A stretch of 64,000 nt of DNA from Virgibacillus halotolerans (lineage in GTDB: Bacteria > Bacillota > Bacilli > Bacillales > Amphibacillaceae), in the NCBI RefSeq assembly GCF_016908515.1, contig NZ_JAFBEA010000001.1:434001-498000 (forward strand), read 5' to 3'. Made by a program: the position numbers and the translations under genes. This document shows, piece after piece, positions 26,076-33,517 of this stretch; position 1 is the stretch's first letter, and every line of letters begins with the position of its first letter. The notes below the pieces were generated by a model that was not told where the DNA came from, did not search any database, and saw only the letters and a program-made list of their open reading frames with translations.

Positions 26076-26246
26076 ATGATAGCAATTAAATGTACATATT
26101 CAAATGGTGATACATCTACAACAGACATAAACGGCACACTAGAAAGCGCAAAGGACTACTTTTTAAATCAGTGGTTTAACTTTGGGGACACGGAAGAAAA
26201 GCCACACGATGATATGCAGCAATGTATAAAAGTTGAATTAATATAA
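26076..26246 (+). CDS. 56-aa hypothetical protein
   Basis: MIAIKCTYSNGDTSTT; TAGGAGG site. A small beta-hairpin type followed by a helix. Not recognised. Confidence 0.6.
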   Translation: MIAIKCTYSNGDTSTTDINGTLESAKDYFLNQWFNFGDTEEKPHDDMQQCIKVELI

Positions 26247-26269
26247 AATTATTATTGGGAGGTTACGAC

Positions 26270-26503
26270 ATGAATATTAATTATAATGGTCTATCAGATA
26301 ATGAGCAGGAAGTAATTGCAGCCACAATCAAGAATGGTTTTATGCATGGAATGATTGAAAATTTACATTGGAAAATAGGCTTTGAAACGCATGACTGGGA
26401 TAGTCAAGACGATAATTTACAGCACATTGCACACTTAATTAAAGAACATGATTGCACAAGCGGTGTTTATCCATCATGGAAATTAAAGTTTGAAAGAGTA
26501 TAA
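26270..26503 (+). CDS. Hypothetical early protein
   Basis: 77 aa from MNINYNGLSDNEQ; the ATG is placed by GGGAGG. Not recognised. Confidence 0.6.
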   Translation: MNINYNGLSDNEQEVIAATIKNGFMHGMIENLHWKIGFETHDWDSQDDNLQHIAHLIKEHDCTSGVYPSWKLKFERV

Positions 26504-26529
26504 ACAATATAATAATGGAGGTTGTCAAA

Positions 26530-26922
26530 ATGAAAGCAAATGCTTATGTAAAAATTGAGGAATCACCATCAAGTGGATATATTTCCATCAATGAGATTAT
26601 ATTAGAAAATTATATTGATGAATCTTATAGGGAAAATATAGAAAGCGCAAAAGAATTTGATTTTAGAAATAAAGTAGAAACTTTGGAAGGTCATAAACTA
26701 AAGTATTTCTTCATGACAGTTGAATTTGACGGACGTAAAAAAAGTATTGCAGAAAATGACATTAAGCAATCATTAGAAAAGCAAGGGTTAGTCACAAAGG
26801 TTGGCAGTAGCATGTTTGGCGGTTATTATCTACCAACAGAATATTTGCAAACAACTTTAAAAGAACAACTTAACAAAAGAAAAGAATTAATTAGCCAGGG
26901 GAAATATGAATTAATTGCATAA
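26530..26922 (+). CDS. Hypothetical early protein
   Basis: 130 aa from MKANAYVKIEES; ATGGAGG site. Not recognised. Confidence 0.65.
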   Translation: MKANAYVKIEESPSSGYISINEIILENYIDESYRENIESAKEFDFRNKVETLEGHKLKYFFMTVEFDGRKKSIAENDIKQSLEKQGLVTKVGSSMFGGYYLPTEYLQTTLKEQLNKRKELISQGKYELIA

Positions 26923-26973
26923 ATTCATTGTTTTATTCAGAGGACAACAATAAATTATATGGAGGTTGTTAAA

Positions 26974-27171
26974 ATGAATTGGGTAAAAAATAGCAATTTT
27001 AAAGATTCTATAATAGAAAGAAGAAGCAAACAAAAATATTACGATATTAAAGTGATATACATGGACAGTACAACATATACAGGTATTTGGGCAAACAATC
27101 CAGAAGAAGCAAAAAGCAAGGCTTATTATAAGTTTTTAGATGAAGATATAAGGAAAATAGAAATTCAATAA
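26974..27171 (+). CDS. Hypothetical early protein
   Basis: 65 aa (MNWVKNSNFKDS); ATGGAGG site. Not recognised. Confidence 0.6.
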   Translation: MNWVKNSNFKDSIIERRSKQKYYDIKVIYMDSTTYTGIWANNPEEAKSKAYYKFLDEDIRKIEIQ

Positions 27172-27210
27172 AACCGTTCTTATATTGAAAAATAATTGGA
27201 GGTAATGAAA

Positions 27211-27393
27211 ATGAGTTATGAGTATATTGTGTCTTTTAACACTGATTTCGGAGAAGTTAGGGCAGTTATCGAGAATGATGAACCTATAGAAGATGATAAC
27301 ACGTTGTACATGATTGCTTTAAATAAGATAAAAGAAAGTAGCGTTATGCAGATTACAGGCGAGTTAGACGAGTCGGACATTATGGAAATATAA
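27211..27393 (+). CDS. Hypothetical early protein
   Basis: 60 aa (MSYEYIVSFNTDFG), acidic; TTGGAGG site. Not recognised. Confidence 0.6.
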   Translation: MSYEYIVSFNTDFGEVRAVIENDEPIEDDNTLYMIALNKIKESSVMQITGELDESDIMEI

Positions 27394-27436
27394 CAAGTTA
27401 AAACCATTACTTTATTAAAAAATTGGAGGAATTAAA

Positions 27437-27601
27437 ATGATTGAATTAAATGAAAGAGTTGAGATTACACAGGGATATAGAACTGGTGATTTAGCAATGG
27501 TTATCTATGTTGACAATGACAATAATTTATGCAAAGTGGAATTTGATGATTATGAGTTTTATGGTTACGATATAAGCGATATTAGAAGTGTTTACGCTTA
27601 A
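27437..27601 (+). CDS. 54-aa hypothetical protein
   Basis: MIELNERVEITQGYRTG; TTGGAGG site. Looks like a small SH3-like or KOW-like strand-rich protein. Not recognised. Confidence 0.6.
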   Translation: MIELNERVEITQGYRTGDLAMVIYVDNDNNLCKVEFDDYEFYGYDISDIRSVYA

Positions 27602-27635
27602 TTCAATAAAACAAATATTTTAAGGGGTGGTTTGA

Positions 27636-27776
27636 ATGAATGAAAAAGCAATGAGTTGGATTATTGAATTATTAGAGAGCGGTGAAGTTGAAAAAGCAAA
27701 AACTGTATTAAAAGATACTAAACACAGTATAGAAACAAAAAGAAGCAATGCAAAAAGTGGAAGAATATACATTTAA
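27636..27776 (+). CDS. 46-aa hypothetical protein
   Basis: MNEKAMSWIIELLESGEVEK; helical and basic at the end; AAGGGGTGG site. Not recognised. Confidence 0.55.
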   Translation: MNEKAMSWIIELLESGEVEKAKTVLKDTKHSIETKRSNAKSGRIYI

Positions 27777-27809
27777 GTTGAAATTAATCAATTATGGGGG
27801 TATGGCACT

Positions 27810-28037
27810 ATGAATTTATTAACCAATGATCACATTAACTTATTAAAAAGTAATTTTGTATTAAGGAGTAAGTTTAATGTAAACGAATTTAGCTTTGACT
27901 GCCTAGAGGGTGAATGGCTAGTTACTAAAAATAACAACCATATTGACGTATTTACTTTTAGACTTATGGAAAATGAAGAGTTTGAACAGACAATAAATGA
28001 TATATTCTATAATACTGAAAAGGTAACATTTCAATAA
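27810..28037 (+). CDS. Hypothetical early protein
   Basis: 75 aa; TGGGGGT site. Not recognised. Confidence 0.6.
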   Translation: MNLLTNDHINLLKSNFVLRSKFNVNEFSFDCLEGEWLVTKNNNHIDVFTFRLMENEEFEQTINDIFYNTEKVTFQ

Positions 28038-28063
28038 AATCAATCATTTAGGGGTGGTATAAG

Positions 28064-28237
28064 ATGGATCAACTAATAAAGGGTAGCAATAGTTATAATT
28101 TTCTTAAATACATGCTTGATATAGCAAATGATTTAAAAAAGGAAGGGTATATAATAACAAGTGATATGACTATTAACGATGTAAGGGAGATTTATTTCAG
28201 TCAAGAGAGGGCAGAACAATTTAAAAATAATCTTTAA
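28064..28237 (+). CDS. 57-aa hypothetical protein
   Basis: MDQLIKGSNSYNFLKYML; helical; AGGGGTGG site. Not recognised. Confidence 0.6.
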   Translation: MDQLIKGSNSYNFLKYMLDIANDLKKEGYIITSDMTINDVREIYFSQERAEQFKNNL

Positions 28238-28250
28238 GGGGTGATACAAT

Positions 28251-28394
28251 ATGTTTAAATTTATGAACACCAAAGAAAGATGCTTAGATTGTGGGGAAAA
28301 ATTAAAAAATGAAACTCATATAATAAAAAATAAAGATGGACAGCATTTTTGTTCTAATTGGTGTAAAGACAATTGGAAAATGGATATTGAATAA
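28251..28394 (+). CDS. 47-aa zinc-finger protein
   Basis: CLDCGEKL then FCSNWCKDNW: a compact four-cysteine zinc site (CxxC, CxxxC). AAGGGGTG site. One of several small zinc proteins here. Confidence 0.6.
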   Translation: MFKFMNTKERCLDCGEKLKNETHIIKNKDGQHFCSNWCKDNWKMDIE

Positions 28395-28422
28395 AATTAA
28401 TCATTTAAAGAGGTGCAATGAT

Positions 28423-28620
28423 ATGGAATGCAAAGTTTGCGGACACAAGCATAATATAATAAGCTATGATCATTATGAGGTATCCCATGCAAATACAGAA
28501 GAATTTATTCACATTCAAGGACATTTTACAATTGATTGGGGCAATGGATATAACAATTCACAAAGAGAAGTTTCTTTATATGCTTGTCCAGAATGTAATA
28601 CTGTACAGATGGAAGTTTAA
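28423..28620 (+). CDS. Zinc-ribbon early protein
   Basis: 65 aa from MECKVCGHKHN with a distal CPECNTV. Start ATG 28423 fits AGAGGTG; a longer open frame upstream overlaps the previous gene and is not used. Confidence 0.65.
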   Translation: MECKVCGHKHNIISYDHYEVSHANTEEFIHIQGHFTIDWGNGYNNSQREVSLYACPECNTVQMEV

Positions 28621-28648
28621 AACAATATTATAATGATGTGTAAACGAT

Positions 28649-28855
28649 ATGAAACAATTTACAAACATTCCTTGTGACTTATATATCCATAAGGACGAAT
28701 TGCCAAAGATGGAACAAGGAGAACAAGGAACAGGCTACAAAGAAGTGACCAACAATGAACAGTATATACTTTATAGTAAACATGCTTTCCTGCAAATAAC
28801 AGAAAATGAAATAATAGATAAAAACAGTTATAAAGTATTATTCATAATGGAATAA
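28649..28855 (+). CDS. Hypothetical early protein
   Basis: 68 aa; weak ribosome site (GATGTG). Not recognised. Confidence 0.5.
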   Translation: MKQFTNIPCDLYIHKDELPKMEQGEQGTGYKEVTNNEQYILYSKHAFLQITENEIIDKNSYKVLFIME

Positions 28856-28883
28856 AATCAGTCTTTAAATGGAGGTAATTACA

Positions 28884-29075
28884 ATGGATAAATTGAATAG
28901 CTTTATTGAAAACAGATTAAAAGATGCGGAATCATACACAGAAAAAGCGGACTGTTTAGAGATAATAGAAATTACGTTGCAAAGTGTAAATAAGTTGAAT
29001 GACAGTATTAAGCAACAGCTAGGCAAGCACTGGGAGCATATCAATAATGCAGAACATTTTAGATTACATGAATAG
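28884..29075 (+). CDS. Hypothetical early protein
   Basis: 63 aa, helical (MDKLNSFIENRLKDAE), with ATGGAGG before the ATG. Last gene before the next promoter region. Confidence 0.6.
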   Translation: MDKLNSFIENRLKDAESYTEKADCLEIIEITLQSVNKLNDSIKQQLGKHWEHINNAEHFRLHE

Positions 29076-29109
29076 TGGCCGTGATTAATTATAATCAAAA
29101 AAATTTAAC

Positions 29110-29134
29110 CATAATTAGGTGACTATATAATACA
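29110..29134 (+). promoter_or_regulatory. SPBRE-like element with -10
   Basis: CATAATTAGGTGACTATATAAT; TATAAT at 29126-29131; the -35 is weak (TTTAAC). A hairpin AGTAGG/CCTACT follows at about 29146-29170. The remainder of 29076-29539 holds a possible 9-aa ORF, one copy of the 28-bp element and a G/C-only tract. Confidence 0.6.
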
Positions 29135-29241
29135 TTAGTATAAAATAGTAGGTTTTTTATTTCCTACTTTAAGGGTTGAAGCACCATTCAATTTTTAAAC
29201 TAGAAAATAAAATAAATCAATGTATAAAAAGGGGTTGGAGA

Positions 29242-29271
29242 AATGGGAAACATCATTCTAGTGCCCATATA
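29242..29271 (+). CDS. Possible 9-aa leader peptide
   Basis: MGNIILVPI with a strong site AAGGGGTTGGAG. It can be a leader peptide; by length alone nothing more can be said. Confidence 0.3.
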
Positions 29272-29437
29272 AGCAAGGCATGCAGGCTTTAATGTGATAT
29301 TGATACTAGCATACAATAGTAGTTATAAAACCGTCAAAGTCGCTTATATCAAACAGTACAAATACAGTCTAAAATTAGCAAAAAATAAATTTAAAATAAG
29401 CAACTTTGAAATGATTACTATAGAATTGAACAAATTC

Positions 29438-29465
29438 ATATAACAGCACTACTCAAATATCGCTG
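29438..29465 (+). repeat. 28-bp dispersed element, copy 1
   Basis: ATATAACAG, ten free bases (CACTACTCAA), ATATCGCTG. Intergenic. Confidence 0.85.
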
Positions 29466-29478
29466 CCATTTTCAACAA

Positions 29479-29501
29479 GCGCGGCGGGCGCGGGCGGCGG
29501 C
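29479..29501. other. 23-base run of only G and C
   Basis: Directly after copy 1 of the 28-bp element and before an early gene; composed of GCG/GGC units in a region otherwise strongly AT-rich. Purpose unknown. Confidence 0.8.
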
Positions 29502-29539
29502 AGAAAATAAAAATATAATATAAAAAGGGGAAATTTAAA

Positions 29540-29824
29540 ATGGAAAATGTATATTACTTTTATAACGGAACGGACAAACCTTGCGAGGTAGAATTAGACG
29601 AAATAATAATACAGGATAGTCTCATGGGGGATATGTTGGAGAGTTTCTGGGAAGATCACTCAGACTATGAGACAGACAAGGATAGTAGATACAATGACGC
29701 TATGGGCATTACTTATGGAGTTTTGAGGAATCCAACGTTACAAGATTTTCAAGACATCAATGGCTATCACGGATTATCTCAAGAGGATTATTTAGAAGAC
29801 TTTTTAATATATAGTTTTGCATAA
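29540..29824 (+). CDS. Acidic early protein
   Basis: 94 aa, acidic, with AAAAGGGG site. The acidity could fit a DNA-mimic type protein, but no motif supports it. Not recognised. Confidence 0.6.
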   Translation: MENVYYFYNGTDKPCEVELDEIIIQDSLMGDMLESFWEDHSDYETDKDSRYNDAMGITYGVLRNPTLQDFQDINGYHGLSQEDYLEDFLIYSFA

Positions 29825-29833
29825 ATGAAATCC

Positions 29834-29861
29834 ATATAACAGAATCTGTATATTATCGCTG
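29834..29861 (+). repeat. 28-bp dispersed element, copy 2
   Basis: ATATAACAG, ten bases, TTATCGCTG (one change in the second half). Intergenic. Confidence 0.75.
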
Positions 29862-29911
29862 TCATTTTTGTAATAAAAATATTTAATTTAAATTGAATAG
29901 AGGTGTTCATT

Positions 29912-30037
29912 ATGAGGAAAAGTCCACCATTAGGAATCAGAAAAAGAGCAGGAGCCAATTATAAACATGGCGGTTGTTTAATGTATGTGGTAGCAGGAAT
30001 TAGTGTAGTTATTATTGGAATTGCAACTATGATTTAA
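29912..30037 (+). CDS. 41-aa membrane protein
   Basis: Basic N-terminus (MRKSPPLGIRKRAG) then one transmembrane helix; AGAGGTG site. Confidence 0.6.
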   Translation: MRKSPPLGIRKRAGANYKHGGCLMYVVAGISVVIIGIATMI

Positions 30038-30069
30038 TGGAATAGTTACTTTATAGGAGGGTAAACATT

Positions 30070-30267
30070 ATGGAGGAATATAAATGTGAGTCTTGTGGGG
30101 AATTTGTCAGAGAGGATTTTGGAGTTACCGCACTTAACGGTGAGTGGGTTTGCGATAATGATAAATGCAGAACATTAGACAATAATAATGACTCTACGAA
30201 TAATCTAGAAACAGTGTGGAACCAGTTAGATAATGCCGGAAGAGCACAATGCAGCAACAGACAGTAG
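30070..30267 (+). CDS. Zinc-ribbon early protein
   Basis: 65 aa, CESCGEF then CDNDKC, a zinc ribbon followed by an asparagine/aspartate-rich tail. GGAGGG site. Confidence 0.65.
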   Translation: MEEYKCESCGEFVREDFGVTALNGEWVCDNDKCRTLDNNNDSTNNLETVWNQLDNAGRAQCSNRQ

Positions 30268-30464
30268 GGCAAATCATGAAGGAGATTCGCAACGGTAAAG
30301 TATTTAGGAATGGATTAATGAAAATCAAGCTATATGACAAGGATAAAGACACATTCCAAGTAGACAGTTACTTTAATGGTATGGATCTCAGGGAGGTGCT
30401 GTCCGTTGTAACAATAAGAAGAATTATAAAGGACAATATTAAACAATATTATATGGAGGGGTGA
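30249..30464 (+). CDS. Hypothetical early protein
   Basis: 71 aa, overlapping the preceding gene by 19 bp in another frame; GGAAGAG before the ATG. Not recognised. Confidence 0.55.
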   Translation: MQQQTVGQIMKEIRNGKVFRNGLMKIKLYDKDKDTFQVDSYFNGMDLREVLSVVTIRRIIKDNIKQYYMEG

Positions 30465-30466
30465 AA

Positions 30467-30610
30467 ATGAATATAATAATAGATAACACTATATGTACAG
30501 TGCAGTATAATAAAGTATATTGTAGCTATTCCGATTATATTAAGGTTCATAACAGATCTAAGGAGTTATTTAAAATGTGGTGTAATAAAAATGGCATTAA
30601 TCCAATCTGA
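30467..30610 (+). CDS. 47-aa hypothetical protein
   Basis: MNIIIDNTICTVQYNK; ATGGAGGGG site, 2 bp after the previous stop. Not recognised. Confidence 0.6.
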   Translation: MNIIIDNTICTVQYNKVYCSYSDYIKVHNRSKELFKMWCNKNGINPI

Positions 30611-30630
30611 TAAAACAATCCTTTTAATTC

Positions 30631-30658
30631 ATATAACAGCAAGGGTGAAATATCGCTG
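30631..30658 (+). repeat. 28-bp dispersed element, copy 3
   Basis: ATATAACAG, ten bases (CAAGGGTGAA), ATATCGCTG. Intergenic. Confidence 0.85.
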
Positions 30659-30694
30659 GAACTTATGCAATATTAAAAATAGGGAGGTAGCATT

Positions 30695-30790
30695 ATGAAG
30701 AATGTGAGGAGGTTTTTTAGATCTAAAACATTATGGGTAGCTGTTATTATTTTAATTATAGTAATATTTTCTTATGGTGAGGGTCGGTAA
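30695..30790 (+). CDS. 31-aa membrane peptide
   Basis: MKNVRRFFRSKTLW followed by a transmembrane helix; AGGGAGG site. Confidence 0.55.
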   Translation: MKNVRRFFRSKTLWVAVIILIIVIFSYGEGR

Positions 30791-30816
30791 TTCGAAGAGT
30801 AGATTATTTTTTTGGA

Positions 30817-30842
30817 TATAATTAGGTGACATTATAATAAAA
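30817..30842 (+). promoter_or_regulatory. SPBRE-like element with -10
   Basis: ATAATTAGGTGACATTATAAT; TATAAT 30833-30838, weak -35 (TTTTGG). Upstream of the TM2 gene. Confidence 0.6.
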
Positions 30843-30864
30843 AGAGAAAAAGGGGATATTAAAA

Positions 30865-31167
30865 ATGAATAACTTATTAGCTAAAAAGGAACTAACAGCC
30901 GAGCAATTGTCAATGGTGCAATCTGAAGCAGGAAGAAAAGAGAAGTCAAAAGGTGTAGCGTATGCGCTTTGGTTTTTCTTTGGTGGGATTGGCGGTCATA
31001 GATATTATGCAGGAAATATCGGCTATGCAATCGGAATGACATTGACAGTCGGTGGTCTGGGTTTATGGACATTAATTGATGTGTTTCTAATCGGCAAAGC
31101 TATCGAAAAGAAGAACGAGGAAATCGAATTCGAAGCAATCCAGCAAGTAAAATCATTGGCTAAGTAA
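30865..31167 (+). CDS. TM2-domain membrane protein
   Basis: 100 aa. A TM2 domain: SKGVAYALWFFFGGIGGHRYY, then two hydrophobic segments joined by a turn with GLGLWTLIDVFLIGKA. Such domains occur in small bacterial and phage membrane proteins of unclear role. AAAGGGG site; own SPBRE-type promoter. Confidence 0.8.
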   Translation: MNNLLAKKELTAEQLSMVQSEAGRKEKSKGVAYALWFFFGGIGGHRYYAGNIGYAIGMTLTVGGLGLWTLIDVFLIGKAIEKKNEEIEFEAIQQVKSLAK

Positions 31168-31236
31168 TATAAGAGTTTAAAGTGGCTGATACGTTGTATC
31201 GGTCACTTATACATAAATAAACAAGGAGGTTGTCTA

Positions 31237-31368
31237 ATGCGGTTGGTACACATAATAAACCATTACTTATTTGACACAGACACAATTAAATGGTCAGATG
31301 CGTTATTCTATTATGGAATAATAATAATAATGATTATCGTTTTAATTTGTACATTTACAGTTGGATAA
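31237..31368 (+). CDS. 43-aa membrane peptide
   Basis: MRLVHIINHYLFDTD followed by a transmembrane helix after YYG; AAGGAGG site. Similar layout to the peptide at 23113. Confidence 0.6.
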   Translation: MRLVHIINHYLFDTDTIKWSDALFYYGIIIIMIIVLICTFTVG

Positions 31369-31385
31369 TTAAATTAAAATTATCC

Positions 31386-31423
31386 TTGACTAATCACTCA
31401 ATCGGGTATATACTTAATTGAGT
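31386..31423 (+). promoter_or_regulatory. Promoter with inverted-repeat operator of XRE gene
   Basis: TTGACT 31386-31391, 17-bp spacer, TATACT 31409-31414. ACTCAAT (31396-31402) and ATTGAGT (31417-31423) form a dyad centred on the -10, a typical autoregulatory XRE operator. No SPBRE here. Confidence 0.7.
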
Positions 31424-31446
31424 TAATACTAACGAGGATGATCGAA

Positions 31447-31641
31447 ATGTTGAAGTTAAGACTAAAGAGTTATTTAGAAAAAAATGATATTACACCTTAC
31501 CAATTGGCCAAAATGACAAAAATTAGAATGGCTACAATTTATGGATATGTAACAGAAGAAAGAAGAAGTATCAATTTAGACAATCTGGAAAAAATCATGA
31601 AAGCATTAGAGATTGAGGATATTAATATTCTGATTAAATAA
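31447..31641 (+). CDS. XRE/Cro-type regulator (YopO-like)
   Basis: 64 aa, one helix-turn-helix: ITPYQLAKMTKIRMATIYGYV then INLDNLEKIMKALEI. ATG 31447 is chosen because GAGG abuts an upstream ATG at 31438. It is first in a unit with the helicase gene; an operator-like dyad overlaps its promoter, so autorepression is likely. Confidence 0.85.
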   Translation: MLKLRLKSYLEKNDITPYQLAKMTKIRMATIYGYVTEERRSINLDNLEKIMKALEIEDINILIK

Positions 31642-31654
31642 AGAGGGTGAAAAC

Positions 31655-33475
31655 ATGTTGGTTAAAGATCATGATAAAAGTAAGGCAATAATAGAAACTG
31701 ATTATAATTACGAATTATATAGAGAGATTAAACAAGTGCCAGAATCAAATTATAATATGGAACTAGATGCATGGGTATTAGATAAGAAGTATATTAATGC
31801 ATTATTAAACAATCTAAAAAACATGAATTTATCTGTCAAGAATACCGTTGACCACACAAGACAAATCGGCTATTGCAAAGAAGTATTAAGTGAGACAGTA
31901 AAAACGATTAAGCTGTCCGTGGTAAAGGAAAATAAAAAGACTATTGTCGTTAATTTTGACTTTGATTATGGGGTGCTTAACACAATTAAAATGATTGAGG
32001 GTAGCAACAGACGATTCAATGGCAAGGATAAGTCGTGGGCAATCAGTAAAGACGAATTACAATGGCTGCACACTAAGCTAGATGAATTGAAATACGTTGA
32101 CACAAGCGACTTAAATCAATTTATTTCATGTAACAGCCAACCCGAAATATCGCTGGGAGATTTCCCAAAAATGGATCGAACACCTTTTGACTTTCAAATT
32201 GATGTAGCAAATCAAATGTTGAAGGAGAAGAAAATTATTAATGGACTTGAAGCAGGCTTAGGGAAAACAACAATTACAGTAATGGTTACAGAAAAGATTC
32301 AGTCGAAGACGGTAGTCATCTGTCCGGCATCGGTAAAACGTAACTGGGAGAAGGAAATCCGTATTGTTAATCCAGATGCAGATGTGGCTATTTTAAACGG
32401 CAAGGATGAATACAAGACAGCTCAATATCTGATTTTGAATTATGATATTTTGGATCGTTTCTATATGGATATTAAGAATGATAATTTTGAGACTCTTATC
32501 TTTGATGAAGCACACAAGCTAAGAGGTATTACAGGTAAAGGAACGCCATCATCGAAAAGAGCAAAATTTGGAATGGCATTGACTGAAAATATGGAGTATG
32601 TATTTCCGTTAACAGCAACACCATTTATCAATCAGACTAAAGATATTTTTAACCTATTAAGTATTATTGATAACTCTATGGCTAATAATTGGTATGCTTT
32701 TGCAAACACTTATTGTGGAGCAGAGAATAACGGCTTTGGAACAAGTTATAACGGGTCTAGTAACCAGTCCAACCTATTTGAAAGGCTTTATCCTCATGGT
32801 ATGATTAGACTGCGTACAGAGGATCATATCGACTTGCCAGAACGTATCAGAAATTTTATCCCATTAGACATTAACTTAAAGCAGTATGAAGCTAAAATCC
32901 AGAAGTATATGGATGAAAGAGATAGTTACGAGGACAATGGACAGCACCTAGTGATGTTCGGAGCAGCGAGAAGACTATTGGCCAAAGAGAAGGCAAAGCA
33001 CGCTGTGACTATGGTAAAAGACTTGCTAGAGCAGAATAAATCAGTCGTAGTGTTAAGTAACTATACAGATGTGGTAGAAAGTATCGCAAACAAGTTTAAA
33101 GAAGACGCTGTTATTATCGATGGTAGCAAAACGGATAAGCAAAGACAGGATTCGGTGGACTTGTTTCAAGATGGAATTAAAAAGGTATTGGTAGGTAATA
33201 TTGATGCTGCAGGTGAAGGTATTACATTAACCAAGTCGCAACACATGATTGTTGTTGACATGCACTGGAGTCCAGTTTTCATGAAGGAACAAATGGAAAA
33301 ACGTATTCACAGAATTAGTCAAACCGAACCTGCTAACATTCATTATTTATATGCAGTGGGTGCGAAAATTGACGAAAGAATGGTCGAAATGGCAGAGAAG
33401 AAAATGAACGATGCAAGTATGATCCTAGATGGCGCAAAGGAGTCCTTTGTAGACGAATTGATTAAAAGTTTGTAA
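31655..33475 (+). CDS. HARP/SMARCAL1-like SNF2 helicase
   Basis: 606 aa. The N-terminal 150 residues hold two HARP-like repeats (MELDAWVLDKKYINALLN; RRFNGKDKSWAISKDELQ). The SNF2 motor follows: motif I GLEAGLGKTT near 195, motif II FDEAHK near 283, LTATPF, and the C-terminal lobe with VVDMHWSPVFMKEQMEKRIHRI (motif VI). HARP-type enzymes anneal or remodel forked DNA, so a replication or recombination role is probable. One copy of the 28-bp element lies in frame in the linker (CNSQPEISLGD). Coupled to the XRE gene by 13 bp. Intact. Confidence 0.9.
   Translation: MLVKDHDKSKAIIETDYNYELYREIKQVPESNYNMELDAWVLDKKYINALLNNLKNMNLSVKNTVDHTRQIGYCKEVLSETVKTIKLSVVKENKKTIVVNFDFDYGVLNTIKMIEGSNRRFNGKDKSWAISKDELQWLHTKLDELKYVDTSDLNQFISCNSQPEISLGDFPKMDRTPFDFQIDVANQMLKEKKIINGLEAGLGKTTITVMVTEKIQSKTVVICPASVKRNWEKEIRIVNPDADVAILNGKDEYKTAQYLILNYDILDRFYMDIKNDNFETLIFDEAHKLRGITGKGTPSSKRAKFGMALTENMEYVFPLTATPFINQTKDIFNLLSIIDNSMANNWYAFANTYCGAENNGFGTSYNGSSNQSNLFERLYPHGMIRLRTEDHIDLPERIRNFIPLDINLKQYEAKIQKYMDERDSYEDNGQHLVMFGAARRLLAKEKAKHAVTMVKDLLEQNKSVVVLSNYTDVVESIANKFKEDAVIIDGSKTDKQRQDSVDLFQDGIKKVLVGNIDAAGEGITLTKSQHMIVVDMHWSPVFMKEQMEKRIHRISQTEPANIHYLYAVGAKIDERMVEMAEKKMNDASMILDGAKESFVDELIKSL
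32128..32155 (+). repeat. 28-bp dispersed element, copy 4 (inside helicase gene)
   Basis: ATGTAACAG, ten bases (CCAACCCGAA), ATATCGCTG; it lies in the linker between the HARP and SNF2 parts. Confidence 0.85.
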
Positions 33476-33489
33476 AATGGTGATAATAC

Positions 33490-33517
33490 GTATAACAGGA
33501 AGGTGGAAATATCGCTG
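33490..33517 (+). repeat. 28-bp dispersed element, copy 5 (over a start site)
   Basis: GTATAACAG, ten bases (GAAGGTGGAA), ATATCGCTG. The ribosome site of the next gene lies in the ten free bases and the last G is the first base of its GTG start. Confidence 0.85.
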
